A stretch of DNA of 64,000 bases from Hysterangium stoloniferum (Eukaryota > Basidiomycota > Agaricomycetes > Hysterangiales > Hysterangiaceae), in contig WHVD01000099.1 of the NCBI GenBank assembly GCA_015178975.1, positions 124,001-188,000 on the forward strand, given 5' to 3'. Below the pieces are notes generated by a model. That model was given only the letters and a program-made list of their open reading frames with translations. It did not search any database and was not told the origin of the DNA. This document shows positions 31,457-42,553 of this stretch, piece by piece. Each line of letters starts with the position of its first letter. The first letter of the stretch is position 1. The position numbers and the translations under genes were made by a program.

Positions 31457-32485
31457 ATGTCGCAGGAGCAACGACCCAAACCCAAGTTCCCCAACTTCAA
31501 AAGAATACTGCGACCCCAATCTACCAACACTTCTGCCATGCCGTCTCATACTGAACAAGTCAAGCACTCCACTGGTAATTCTGGAGCACCTTCTGCAATA
31601 CCCTCCGCTGCGCAGGGTGACACGGTGGGAATATCCAACAACTCGGGGAACGGAACTGCCTCCAGACCCCGATTCCCCAACTTTAAGAGAATACCTCGAC
31701 CGCCCACAACAGTCCCTCCTTCCCCACCACCTCGAACAGAAATTGTCGAGCGTGTGGAGGAGACCTCATCGTCCAAGTGCCCTACATGGATGGGCTCCAT
31801 TCCACAAATTACGCCCTGGTCCTCTAATACTTGGGGGGCTCCCTCGGGATCGTGGAGCGAAACCCCTCCACCTCCTCGTAGTATTTTCCCTTCTACTGAA
31901 GAGGAGATCAAAAAGAAACAGCAGTCCGAGGCTTTCTCTGCGCAGGTCCAGGAGGAATTGAAAACTCTTAAATGGAAAAGGAGAGAAGAGTACTTAGAAG
32001 GACAGCGGAGGATGGGAGCTAGAGATAATGTCCCTTCGAAGTGGACACGACAAGAATGGAGGAGAATGGAAGGACACAACAATCCTTCAATCATCGCTCC
32101 CCCTTCGGGTCAGAAGTGGACGGATTTCGCTGAAATGGATTGCAGTGATGGAGGCATGCCATGTGTTCGGAGTGTGGGACAGAAAAGTAAGAAAGGAAAA
32201 GACGGGATCACCTTCTACGATTGGGACAGAATACGAAGGATCAAATTGCAAAGCATTCCATTGCGACGAGGGGACAGAGTTGCACTACCTCCCAGACCCC
32301 CTTCACAACGTGGACCTCAGGAACGGACCTATCGGATGGGGCCCGGTGATTTTTCATCTGACTCGGAGGACGACCAATCTCGCTACCCCACCTACGACAG
32401 CAAGTACCTCGGTGCTGACTGCCATGAGGGTTTCTTACTCCCTGACAACATTCACTTCTTCACGAGTGATCCTAACCAACGATGA
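31457..32485 (+). CDS. Accessory frame A of gypsy A1 (unknown function)
   Basis: 342 codons lying after the chromodomain stop and before the 3' LTR. The N-terminal half is Pro/Ser/Thr rich with two copies of a PKFPNFKRI.RP motif (residues about 9-18 and 74-83). A basic Lys/Arg/Glu-rich helix-like region (residues 150-190) follows, then a conserved block GQKWTDFAEMDCSDGGMPC...KSKKGKDGITFYDWDRIRRIKL and a C-terminal DSKYLG..EGFLLP..IHF..SDPNQ. The same blocks occur in A3 (minus strand, 43.6-44.5 kb), and the start recurs in A2 at 63,780. I see no signal peptide or membrane segment, so it is not an obvious envelope. Function unknown. Confidence 0.7.
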   Translation: MSQEQRPKPKFPNFKRILRPQSTNTSAMPSHTEQVKHSTGNSGAPSAIPSAAQGDTVGISNNSGNGTASRPRFPNFKRIPRPPTTVPPSPPPRTEIVERVEETSSSKCPTWMGSIPQITPWSSNTWGAPSGSWSETPPPPRSIFPSTEEEIKKKQQSEAFSAQVQEELKTLKWKRREEYLEGQRRMGARDNVPSKWTRQEWRRMEGHNNPSIIAPPSGQKWTDFAEMDCSDGGMPCVRSVGQKSKKGKDGITFYDWDRIRRIKLQSIPLRRGDRVALPPRPPSQRGPQERTYRMGPGDFSSDSEDDQSRYPTYDSKYLGADCHEGFLLPDNIHFFTSDPNQR

Positions 32486-33807
32486 AAGCTACCGACTTCT
32501 GTCAGAGTTTGGAGGGGGTATCGTCCAGTCGACTCTACGACGTCTTCCAGCTCCACTCACTTCCCACCACCTCTGCCCGTCTCTTCCGTACCCACACTAC
32601 AATGCTTTTTTTTACACCCTTCTCAGAGTTACCGGGAGGTCCTGTGCCATCCACCGACCTGCCTTCCCTCCCCCCTGTGCCATTGCTCTCTGCGGTATCG
32701 GACACTCCCCTTATTTCCTCGACTGCGCGGAATCCATCACCTGCCTCTCCCTCCTCCCCTTGCGTTTCTCTGGGGAGCCCCATTCAACTTCCTAACATTA
32801 CATTAATGGACGTTGATCACCCTATCTCGGAAGTTCTCGCAATGCCTATGGAGGAAGTCCTCGAGGCGCCTCTCCCGACCACAGAGGCCTCCAAGGAAAT
32901 CCCCCCGGCGATGGAAGTCTTCGAGGAACCTCCCCCCTTAAGCGAAAAGGCGAAAGGGAAGCAAAAAATTGATCTTCAGGCCAACAAGCCCCTTGCCCTT
33001 GACCCTCCCCCAGCTGACCCCATTTTCAGCCCCCCACCACAGCTGCCCTCTTCCTCCCACTCTCAGGATACGGCTGGCCCCTCTCGTCCCTTCCAGTCAA
33101 GTTGGATGCGTGTGTCCATTAACTACCCCTCCGATATCTTCACTGTGGGGTGCACATTAACACGCCTGGGACCAACCCTGCGGCACCCCTTCTTAAAGGG
33201 CACATTCAGGGGTATAGCGGGTCTCTCACATTGTCGGACCGCATGAGTGTGTTCTACTTATGCGTCAACGACCCGAAGGAACAGCTGCGTTTAGCGGAGG
33301 ATATCGAACGGGTGGAACTCTCCATGTTTCGGTCCTTGCTTGTCCACTCCTCTTGTGTTCTTCCGGAGCACACCCCCATCCACTCAGCCGTGGACCTCGT
33401 CGACCTGTTGGAGCAACTGTTGTCAGATTCTGCCCCCTCGCCAGGAATTCCCCTTGGAGGAGATAGGAGCCCCGCACCGCCCCTCACTCCTATCCCACCA
33501 TCACTTCACCCTTGGCCCCCTCTCATTGCCCGCATTACTGACGCTTCCGCAGATCGCGTTCCTGCCGTCATTCACATGCGCCAGAAGGCCTACGGTCATT
33601 GGGTTTCTTTGCTTCAAAAGCTGGACGGGTCGACATCCGCCGGTGATGCTTTGAGGTGGGAGGACATTGCTCTTTCCTTTCGTGCCAAGTGTCTCACCTG
33701 GGGCAACGCTATCCTACACCTTGGGGGTTCATCGCAAGATGCATGGGGAGGAGTTCCAGGCGTCCTTCGACACCTTCTTTGACATAGCTCTTCGACCTGG
33801 GGGGCAC
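32486..33807 (+). other. Accessory frame B region of gypsy A1
   Basis: Two open stretches (32,482-33,246 and 33,150-33,782) cover this region. The first is Pro/Ser/Glu rich with an acidic AMPMEEVLEAPLP repeat-like segment, ending with MRVSINYPSDIFTV. The second includes VFYLCVNDPKEQLRLAEDIERVE and ends in ILHLGGSSQDAWGG. The motifs around INY...FTV, FYL.(I/V)ND and LGGS.(Q/K)DAWGG recur in A3 (42,554-43,470, minus strand), which supports a real second accessory protein in this lineage. The present copy is not intact. Confidence 0.6.
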
Positions 33808-34441
33808 TGTGAGAGGTATGGCGAAATACTCTCAGGAAATATAGCCGGATGAGCTCCTACTATATTCCCTTTATTATTTCCGTTTTCTCTTTAGTTTACT
33901 ACATATCTATATTTAGTTCGATGACCTATGTATGCGGTACATCAACTCTTGTGGGCACATACTCGCCAGGCTTATGTATTCTAGCGCCCGTAGTTTAGAA
34001 CTCAGACACTTTTTACACCGCAACCACGACTTACCCAGACACCCATTAGTGTCCCGTAAGTTGTGATTGGTGTATCGTCTCAACTGTCACAGACGGGCTT
34101 TAGCTATCTACTCTATCAGAGTTTCGAACTGTACCAGTCGAAACTCAATCCTTATCTCAACTCGCGTGGACCACATCCATGCTACTCTATTATTCGACTC
34201 TCTAGTACTCTACTTTACTCTCGAGTAGTCATTCAGAATCGCACTTGACAGTCGATTCTACTTATTCATTTTAGCTCTCTACCTTATTCTAGATAGCTAC
34301 TTTCCTCTACCGTATTGAACTAAGTAGTCAATACGTGTTCACTCTGTATTAGACTTCGACAGTCAATACATCTTAGTGTCGTACCTAAACGGTCGATATT
34401 CTTCGTATATAGAACGGTTAGAACTTCCACTATTCTTCACA
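33808..34441 (+). mobile_element. 3' LTR of gypsy A1
   Basis: Starts TGTGAGAGGTATGG after a GGGGGGCAC polypurine-like tract and ends CTATTCTTCACA, 634 bp. It matches the A4 LTR at 55,859-56,478 in reverse complement. The next five bases, CTCTG, mark the target in element B's LTR. Confidence 0.88.
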
Positions 34442-34574
34442 CTCTGCTAGGTAAGTAATAATGTACATTGTATGTATATAATAGATAGGTATAAAACTTA
34501 CTTCGGATTCCCTCTGCTAGTGCCCCAACTCAGTCATAGTGCGAGTCAGTGTGGTCTAGAGAGTCGCCCTTACA
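34442..34574 (+). mobile_element. 5' LTR of element B, 3' portion
   Basis: From CTCTGCTAGGTAAG to CGCCCTTACA this matches the last 133 bp of the 3' LTR (40,758-40,890) with very few differences. The 5' portion is not adjacent because A1 sequence precedes it. Confidence 0.9.
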
Positions 34575-34713
34575 GAAGAAAAGTCTCACATTGAGTGACC
34601 GGAGTTACCGCTGCTATTTTTCGAACCATATTCAAGATTGCGAGTTCAAACATTTATACAGATCTAATCTACTTTGAGTTTACGCGCGGTCCCCTCCCCT
34701 CATTTTTACTATA

Positions 34714-35805
34714 ATGTCGACTTCTATTACCAATCCCCACCAGATGCTAGAACAGCACAGTAATGACATTCGAGATCTCCAAGCCTCCCAGAAGCAAAAT
34801 ATGGACCTGTTGCAGCAAATTCTTCAGCAACTCACTGTACAAACACAACCATCAACGAATCCTCCACAGCCACCCGCGTTACCTACGTCAACCTCTGCTG
34901 CCGTTTCAACCAACTCAGGTCCGAAGGTTCCACTTCCAAACATGTACAATGGTGATCGATCTGGCAGACATACCTTCTACAACTCGTGTCTGCTGTACAT
35001 CAGCATGAATGGGTCGAAGTTCCAGATGGACGAGACGAAGGTTCAATGGGTGGTGTCGTTCATGAAGACCGGTCGAGCCGCCCTTTTCGCAAATCGGCTC
35101 ATGAAGTCGTGGAGTCAAGGAGACGTGGTGCCTTCGTGGGAGACCTTCGTGCAGACCTTCGAGTGCGAGTTCTTTCCAGCTGACGAAGCAGCTACGGCCC
35201 GTATCAAATTAGAAGGAACGACGTACCATCAAGCCCGAAGAATGGTTGATGAGTACACAGACGAGTTTCGCGAACTCGTTGACCTTGCAGGTTACAAAGA
35301 CGCGTTAGCCATTGTAATGAAATATCGACACGGCCTCTTACCGAATATCCAGACCCAGGTTGCGATGATGGAGAACCGCCCGAAGGACGACGACGAGCAA
35401 GGCTGGTACGATGCCACTTCCCACTTCGACCGAAACCGAAACGCAAACGAAATTTTTCGTTCAGCAGGCATCACAACGCGACCGGTCACACTGAAACCTT
35501 CGACATTCCCTCGCATCGTCCCCCCACTTCCCCCATATCCTACGTCGACACTACCCTCCTCTAGGCCAATCGACGCGATGGACGTGGATGCGACTAAAGG
35601 CCGGGGCCTTCCCTCAACACTCTGTTTCGAGTGTCGTCAGCCGGGTCATATCAGTCGTGACTGCCCTCGAAAACTACAGAGAATCCACTCCTTACTTACT
35701 AGCCTTGATGAAGAGGGACAGGACATGGCCATGGACATCCTTCTTGCAGAAGTGGATGTCCGAATTGCCTGTAGTAGGGTGGCCGAAGCAGATGACTCTC
35801 CCTGA
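34714..35805 (+). CDS. gag of element B
   Basis: 363 codons open throughout. A coiled-coil-like Gln-rich start (residues 8-45) is followed by a Pro/Thr/Ser linker, the gag capsid-like domain (about residues 75-235, with the WETFVQTFECEFFP and RRMVDEYTDEFREL blocks typical of Ty3/gypsy gag), a Pro-rich linker and a CCHC zinc knuckle (CFECRQPGHISRDC, residues about 305-318). The protein would form the particle shell and bind element RNA. The start is the first ATG after the LTR and leader. The frame looks open, though the element as a whole is broken. Confidence 0.88.
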   Translation: MSTSITNPHQMLEQHSNDIRDLQASQKQNMDLLQQILQQLTVQTQPSTNPPQPPALPTSTSAAVSTNSGPKVPLPNMYNGDRSGRHTFYNSCLLYISMNGSKFQMDETKVQWVVSFMKTGRAALFANRLMKSWSQGDVVPSWETFVQTFECEFFPADEAATARIKLEGTTYHQARRMVDEYTDEFRELVDLAGYKDALAIVMKYRHGLLPNIQTQVAMMENRPKDDDEQGWYDATSHFDRNRNANEIFRSAGITTRPVTLKPSTFPRIVPPLPPYPTSTLPSSRPIDAMDVDATKGRGLPSTLCFECRQPGHISRDCPRKLQRIHSLLTSLDEEGQDMAMDILLAEVDVRIACSRVAEADDSP

Positions 35806-35849
35806 GGGGCTGATCTACAGCCTGTTTCGGGTTTTCCCAACTGCAGCGA

Positions 35850-38099
35850 GTGAAGGGTATGCCCTCACTGCCACTTTCAAATAGATTCAGTGTCCTCTCT
35901 GTTGATGATGTATGTACAGTTAATACATCAGAAGTTGAACCTCTGTTGAGTGAGGACACTGGAATTCAAGTCATACCTAACCCACCCAAGTCTCCCTCAG
36001 TCCATTCACATCGTAGAAGACCAGTTTGGGAATGTCATCTTCCAAAATCTCTCATTATTGCCTCAACGGCAACTGCCAAATCATTACACCTAAAAGTCGA
36101 GCTCCAAACGACTGACACTGGTCTTCTCCGATCGACTCATGCATTGGTTGATTGTGATGCAACTGGTCTATTCATTGACCAAGACTATGTGCATGAAAAT
36201 GGAATTGCCACACGATAACTCATCTACCCAATTCATGTATACAATGTTGATGGGACACCCAATGAAGCAGGTTCAATCACCGAAGTTGCTGAGTTGGTCC
36301 TCCGCTACAAGGATCACTCAGAAAAGGCATTGTTTGCAGTCACCAAGCTTGGGAAGGAATCCCTTTTACTTGGCTATACCTGGCTTCGGGATCACAACCC
36401 AGAGATCAATTGGCAGACACAAGAAGTCAAAATGACCCGTTGTAACCCACACTGTAAAGAGTGTAAAATCTCAACCCTCAGGGCACGTGAAGACATTAGA
36501 TGTTTACAAGCTTGTAGAGATGCCCCTGCCCCAGTCTTCACATCTGAGGAAACAGAAGAGCCAATTCCTGATTTACTACCTGATCAGTCTGATGAGGTTG
36601 AAGACCAAATAGAGGACTCAATTGAAGATGGAGATTGGGTATTTGTCACAGTGCTGCACCCAGAACTGACTCCAAGTCTGATTCGAGCATCTGCCACAGT
36701 GTCTCAGCGACTAGCAGAGGCTAGTGCAAGGTTTAATACACAGAGCCCAAAAGGTTTTCGAGACAATGTCCCTGAGTATCTCCACACCTTTGAAGATGTG
36801 TTCTCCAAGGAGTCATTTAATTCGTTGCCTGATAGAAAACCTTGGGACCATGCAATTGAACTAATCCCTGATGCAAAGTCAACCAATTGCAAGGTCTACC
36901 CTATGTCCCTCAATGAACAGACAGAGCTGGATATTTTTATTGCTGAAAACCTTGCAACTGGTCGGATACGTCCTTCTAAGTCACCCATGGCATCCCCAGT
37001 TTTCTTCATCAAGAAGAAGGATGGCTCCCTTCGACTTGTACAAGACTATCGTGCATTGAATGCCCAAACAATAAAAAATCGATATCCACTCCCACTTATT
37101 TCAGAACTGGTGAATCAATTAAAAGGGGCACGATATTTCACATAAAACCTCGAGTACTTCATGTCCTCAAAAAAGCTAAACCGAAGACAGGCCCAATGGT
37201 CGCTGTTCCTGGCACGTTTTGATTTCCAACTGCACCACCGACCAGGGCGCTCTATGGGTAAAACAGATGCACTCTCTCGCCGGTCTGACCATGGTTCAGG
37301 TGAAGGAGACAACTCAAACATCACTCTACTTAAGCCAGAGTTCTTTGCAATTCGAGCCATGGAGGGCGTATCAATACATGGGCCAGAACATGAATTCCTC
37401 ACTGCTATTCGCCAAGGAAATGAGAAGGGTGAACAGGAGGAAGCGGTGATCAAGGCAGTGAAGGAACTCCGGAAATCTGGTGGCCGATCTATCAGATTAA
37501 TGGAATGGTCAGAGGAAGATGGATTGGTGTTGTATCAGGGTAAAATATATGTCCCAACTGACCCAGAACTGAGGTGTAGGATTGTGGAACAGCACCATGA
37601 CTCTCGGGTTGCTGGCCATGCAGGACAATGGAAGACTTTAGAGCTAGTAAGTCGCAACTTTTGGTGGCCAGGCATATCATGATATATAGGGCAATATGTC
37701 AAGACCTGTGACACATGTATATGCACCAAGTTCCAGCGTTGAATGCCAATTGGGGAATTACACCCAAACACCACACCAGCAGACCGATGGGATACAACCA
37801 GTGTTGACTTCATAGTTGACCTACCTGAATCTCAAGGGTATGATTCAGTTATGGTAATTGTAGATCTCATGACAAAGCGGGGACATTTCCTGCCCACACA
37901 CAAAACTGTTGACTCTGTGGGTGCAGCTCAGATCTTTTTTAAGGATGTGTGGAAGCATCATGGACTCCCACAGAGAATCATCTCAGATCACGGATCACAG
38001 TTTGCAAGCCATTTCACTCGGGAATTATACCGGCTCCTTGGGATTCAACCAGCCTATTCCACAGCCTACCACCCTCAAACTGATGGACAAACTGAATGA
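35850..38099 (+). mobile_element. pol region of element B (protease to integrase core)
   Basis: Recognisable parts: the aspartic protease region (about 35,900-36,400), the RT N-terminal fingers with [20 protein letters not shown] (about 36,990-37,060), the RNase H end ([17 protein letters not shown], about 37,235), the H2C2 integrase zinc region ([13 protein letters not shown], about 37,595), and the integrase core with DFIVDLPES and the SDHGSQF and YHPQTDGQTE blocks (37,800-38,095). Broken; a substantial part of RT/RNase H is not seen. Confidence 0.85.
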
Positions 38100-38187
38100 G
38101 TCAACCAAGAGCTTGAGACATATCTATGGATTTTTGTGAATCAGTGCCAATCAGACTGGGTTGACCTTCTCCCACTTGCAGAATTTC

Positions 38188-39775
38188 TGTAATGTATTCA
38201 GGGGATTCTCTTAGATAGCTCAATATATGCTATAGTGTCACAGAGCTTCAACAATAAAATAAGCAAAGGTCCAGTAATTTAAATACTGATAGATTAATGA
38301 GCTGTGCTATTAAGCTTAAACAACTCAAATCAATGCTTATTTTGATTATTGAAAGGTTCAAAAGAACTGTGTATGACTCTTTTAGCAAATAAAAGAACTA
38401 TTCCTTGAGAATAGGGGCTAGAAGCTGAATATATGCGCAGTAACTTGGCAGAGACTTGATATAAGAGCTTCGGATTCTTGTATGCTTATTTGTAACTATT
38501 AATAGTTATTTAACAAGGTGTTAAATAATTTATTAATAGAGAAAATAAATTGTATTGGATTATCTGAGTGCTTGTACTTGATTAATTCAATAAACTTAGG
38601 GCTGGGCCTTGAGTGATCTAGTATTGGCAGGGATTTCAGTAAGGATACTTATTAGGTTTATTATGTAATTAATAAGCCTAAGAGTAGCTGTGAGGCTGGG
38701 GGAACTTAGATGATTAGCTAAGTTCAAGAGTGCTGACAAAGATTCAAGATGCTGCAAGTGTAGGTGCTTGCAGTGAGTGTATCAGACTAAGGCTATTATT
38801 GTCCTTAGGATGATTAGATAAGCTTCTGAGCTGTGCTGTGCAATGTGAGAGAGATATGATGATTTTATTGGAAACTTGGCCCTCCTTATATACATTTTGA
38901 TAACTCAATGATTAGCTAATTATTTAGTTTATGAGGTCACTAGTTAGATCATAATGACCTCATATTCTACTCATTATTTACCCTTTGTTTATCACATGAT
39001 TCCCCTCTCTGAGACAAGGGTTCTAAGCTTTGGCTTGAACATGAAGGTTCAAGGCCGTGGTCCCGGGGACGGAAGCAAACGATGAGTCGGCGGGATCAAA
39101 TAATGACTCGGGTAGTCACATTCGTGACCTGTGTGACATCCCGATACCGGACCGTGACTTGTGTGACAGTCACTCGTGTGACTAGTGTTACAGTCACCCG
39201 TGACTAGTGTTACAGTCACCCGTGACTAGTGTTACAGTCACCCGTGACTAGTGTTACAGTCACCCGTGACTAGTGTTACAGTCACCCGTGACTAGTGTTA
39301 CAGTCACCCGTGACTAGTGTTACAGTCACCCGTGACTAGTGTTACAGTCACCCGTGACTAGTGTTACAGTCACCCGTGACTAGTGTTACAGTCACCCGTG
39401 ACTAGTGTTACAGTCACCCGTGACTAGTGTTACAGTCACACGTGACTAGTGTTACAGTCACCCGTGACTAGTGTTACAGTCACTCGTGTGACTGTAGTCA
39501 TGTGACGCCCGAATGCACACATACAAGCAAGTAATGTGCCGGACAGTAATAACTAAGTAAATAAAATATAAATAATTAGTTAAAAATTATAATAAATTAA
39601 TTGAGTAATAATAGCATAATATGAGTCCATATATGCTATTATTTATGCGAAGTTAAAAGGAATAAGGCCTATTTTTCACAATAAACATAGTAAAAATACA
39701 ATAAAAATTCGAGAAAATATTAAATAATTCAAAGAAAATTAAGAGAACATTATGAGATGATGCTGATACATCACA
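38188..39775. mobile_element. Solo LTR L1a with 5-bp TSD ATTTC
   Basis: Begins TGTAATGTATTC and ends GATACATCACA, 1,588 bp, flanked by ATTTC at 38,183-38,187 and 39,776-39,780. It splits the integrase region of element B. The ends form an imperfect inverted repeat (TGTAATGTAT/ATACATCACA). No internal coding region is present, so a solo LTR is the simplest reading; a non-autonomous element with short TIRs is an alternative. Longer than L1b by the tandem array inside it. Confidence 0.9.
39180..39490. repeat. 22-bp tandem array in L1a, about 14 units
   Basis: The unit GTGACTAGTGTTACAGTCACCC is repeated almost without change. Each unit holds the dyad GTGAC...GTCAC. The flanks carry variant units (ACTCGTGTGACTAG). 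L1b has only a couple of GTGAC/GTCAC words at the equivalent place, so the array expanded in this copy or its parent. Confidence 0.95.
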
Positions 39776-39824
39776 ATTTCAATACAACAACCATATCCAT
39801 GCATCTACACAACAGACACCATTC

Positions 39825-40427
39825 ATGTTAGACTGTGGACGTCATCCACGAATGGGTTTTGAACCAAACCTTCGATCCAGCAAGGTGGAATCGGCAAACG
39901 ATTTTCGAGATCAAATGGCTGAAACTCTTGAGGAGGCAAAAGCAGTATTGGCTAAAGCAAAGGATGAGATGACAAAGTACTACAACCGTCAGCGAACCCC
40001 AGCACCAAACTTCAAGGCAGGAGACCAAGTTTTCCTAGATGCCAGTGATATTCAAATGGCCCAACCTTCAAAGAAGCTTTCACACCTGCAGTTAGGGCCA
40101 TTCAAGATACTTGAACAGGTCTCACCAATTGCCTATAGGTTGGAACTGCCCAAGTCAATGAATAGACTCCACCCAGTATTCAATGTGGTGAAACTGACAC
40201 CAAAAATTGAGGATCCAATCATCAACCGCCATTCTCAACCACCACCAGATCCAATAGTAGTGGAAGGAGAGGTGGAGTATGAAGTTGAGAAGGTATTGGA
40301 TAGTAGATGGAGATATGGGCGAATTGAATACCTCATAAAATGGCAAGGCTTTGGCATGGAACATAATAGCTGGGAACCAGGATATATGGTATTCGCTCCC
40401 ACTCTGACAGCAGACTTCCACACATGA
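39825..40427 (+). mobile_element. Element B integrase C-terminus and chromodomain
   Basis: 201 open codons with the integrase GPF/Y module (LGPFKILEQVSPIAYRLELP, about residues 88-107) and a C-terminal chromodomain (YEVEKVLDSRWR..RIEYLIKWQGF...NSWEP, residues about 150-190). Chromodomains direct integration to modified histone tails in known chromoviruses. This is downstream of the L1a insertion. Confidence 0.92.
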
Positions 40428-40588
40428 CATCCAGAGGCAGTAACAACTCAGGGCCCTATTCGAGGATCAAGACAACCTCCAAACACCATAGTACGAGTAA
40501 CCCAGATTCCAGAGTTTCGAAAGGTCAAGCCTGGACTTTATTGGCAGCAGCAGCATGTCGGGAGGCCATATCTTAAAAGGGGGGGTGA

Positions 40589-40890
40589 TGTCAGGGGACA
40601 ATCTCAAGTTTTCTAAATTCATCCCTGACCTTCCTTAATATAGTCTCATAAGTCAAGGATAAGAGTACTTTGTTTTTATCACATTTTCAAACTCAGCCGC
40701 ACCTTTAGTTAGTCACTCGCTAGCCGAGGATTCCTTAGACTTTTCTCTTCGGATTCCCTCTGCTAGGTAAGTAATAATGTACATTGTATGTATATAATAG
40801 ATAGGTATAAAACTTACTTTGGATTCCCTCTGCTAGTGCCCCAACTCAGTCATAGTGCGAGTCAGTGTGGTCTAGAGAGTCGCCCTTACA
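40589..40890 (+). mobile_element. 3' LTR of element B
   Basis: TGTCAGGGGACAATC to CGCCCTTACA, 302 bp, preceded by a poly-G polypurine tract. It contains the intact version (GGATTCCCTCTGCTAGG) of the site occupied by A1 in the 5' LTR. Confidence 0.92.
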
Positions 40891-41873
40891 AGGGTGCTTA
40901 TTCAGCCATCTTTGTCGCTGTGGATAAACTCACACATTTTTTAATTTGTGAGCCCACAACTTCAGATCTATCTGCAGAAGGATTCATACAAATCTTTGTG
41001 AATAAAGTGGCCACTCCTTTTGGCCTACCTTCAAGGATAATCTGTGATCGAGACAAGAGGTGGACCTGTAGGTTTTGGAGAGAGGTCTGCAAGGTATACA
41101 GAAGTGCCCTTGCGGTATCCTCGTCCCATCATCCTCAAACTGACATTCAAACAAAGAACACCAATGCTATCATTGAGCAAATGCTCAGAGCGTACTGTAC
41201 TTCTTCAAAAGAGGAATGGTCTAAATGGTCTCAAGTAGTGGCTCATACCTACAATTCAACGGTTCAGAGTTCAACAAGCTATGTGCTGGCCTTTTTGCTG
41301 ATGGGATACTTACCAAGAGGAATGTCTCGTTGCCTAGGAGGGGACGACCCCATGGTTCCTAGGGAATTATCGGATAGCCCCTTAGCTGACCAATGGATCT
41401 TAGAATTGGAAAACAATTGACAGGCTGTGTGGGATTTGATTGTGCAAGCACAAGAAACACAAGCTCACAGCTACAATAAGAAAAGGAGATCGGTGGAAGA
41501 TATCTTGGAGGGAGATTATGTTCTGATCAATCCCCATTCCCTAGAACTTGTTGAAGCCAAAGGACCCGGAAGGAGACTTATACAAAGATGAATAGGGCCA
41601 TTCGAGGTCTTGGAGAAGATCAATCCTCAAGTCTTTCGACTCCGCATTCCCTTGGAATATCAACTACACCCAGTGATCAACCGAGACCATCTTAAGAAGT
41701 ACCATCTTTCCCCTAAGGAATTCAGATCAAGGGAGCTACTCGAGAATCCTCGGGAACTCGATCGTAACGATGAGGAGTACAAAGTAGAAGCTATAGTAGG
41801 ACACAAGAAGCATCGAAATCGACTCCTTTTCCAAGTTTGATGGAAAGGATATGGACCAGAAGAGGATACCTGG
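40891..41873 (+). mobile_element. Gypsy element A2, integrase and chromodomain part
   Basis: Encodes integrase core motifs (VAVDKLTHF, ICDRDKRWTCRFWREV, SSHHPQTDIQTKNTNAIIEQ), the C-terminal GPF region (IGPFEVLEKINPQVFRLRIP) and a chromodomain start (YKVEAIVGHKKHRNRLLFQV). It is very similar to A1 from 41,240 on. It stops at CCTGG where A3 is inserted and resumes at 63,513. Element B's 3' LTR abuts its left side. It is broken. Confidence 0.88.
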
Positions 41874-42553
41874 TGTAAAGGGTCGAGTAATTTACCACTC
41901 AATGTGCGATCATTATTGACTAACGATAGTACAAAATACAACTGACTAGTAGTTTGAGGTAGTCAAATATAGATTATGATTGACCTTTAAGGTGCAATCG
42001 GTAGATGATTACAAGAGTGGATCGACCTTACGGTACAATCCGATTGCATAGCTAGCTGGGCCAATGGCCAAGTAGAGGAGAGAAAGTATATATTGTGTGA
42101 GAGAGAGAATATCCTAAGAAAGTGAGCTACGATGGATATTCTTACCACACAAAGCAAGAGATAGAAGTCGAGTCGAATAATAGTAACTGACTTCGACTGT
42201 TTCAGTGTGAAGTGTAGTTACTATAGATCTGGGAAGAGAGATAAAGTGAAGGCTTGTTTTAGACAAGACCCTGGACCAGTACTTGTGTATGCAGGTGATG
42301 GTTGTCGGGGTTGAAAAGTGTCTGAGTTTTCCTCGTGTGACTACTACTGTGACATGTGTGTACTTCTTGTGGGCGAGAGTGCCCACAAGCATACATGGAC
42401 TCTCAAACGAATAAAAAAGGTATGACCTGTATTTATGAGTGATAGAAAGAGAATAAAAATATAAAACATAAGGGAAATAATGAAATTATAAAGCGGCTAA
42501 GGAGTAAGGCTTAGAGCCTTTAGCCACACCTCCTATGTGACCTATCCTTCACA
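41874..42553 (-). mobile_element. 3' LTR of A3
   Basis: On the minus strand TGTGAAGGATAGGTC to CCCTTTACA, 680 bp, preceded on that strand by an ACTGGGGGGCAC purine tract. Same length as its partner. It keeps more CpG at some sites and less at others. Confidence 0.93.

Larger units (their letters stand above)
30551..34441 (+). mobile_element. Gypsy element A1, 3' half
   Basis: Parts in order: integrase C-terminal region (30,556-30,990), chromodomain (around 31,100-31,200, WKGYGLEEDTW), an untranslated stretch, accessory frame A (31,457-32,485), accessory frame B region (to about 33,850), and the 3' LTR (33,808-34,441). The 5' half and 5' LTR are not present, and the coding parts are broken. 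The LTR end is followed by CTCTG and then the remainder of element B's 5' LTR, showing that A1 inserted into B. It is closely related to A2 at 40,891. Confidence 0.85.
34442..40890 (+). mobile_element. Ty3/gypsy chromovirus B
   Basis: Parts in order: the remaining 3' portion of its 5' LTR (34,442-34,574), gag with one CCHC knuckle, protease and RT pieces, RNase H end, integrase with H2C2 zinc finger and DDE core, integrase C-terminus and chromodomain, polypurine tract (AAAAGGGGGGGTGA) and 3' LTR. It carries solo LTR L1a inside the integrase region and A1 inside its 5' LTR. The element is broken in several places and some of the RT/RNase H is missing. It is moderately old, since other elements have landed in it. 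Confidence 0.9.

Noticed and set aside
31457-33782. Accessory frames as a retroviral envelope
   Set aside because: No signal peptide, membrane segment or fusion-peptide-like hydrophobic stretch is visible.
39180-39490. Regular 22-bp repeats resembling a CRISPR array
   Set aside because: The units are directly contiguous with no unique spacers, lie inside an LTR bounded by a TSD, and the context is fungal.
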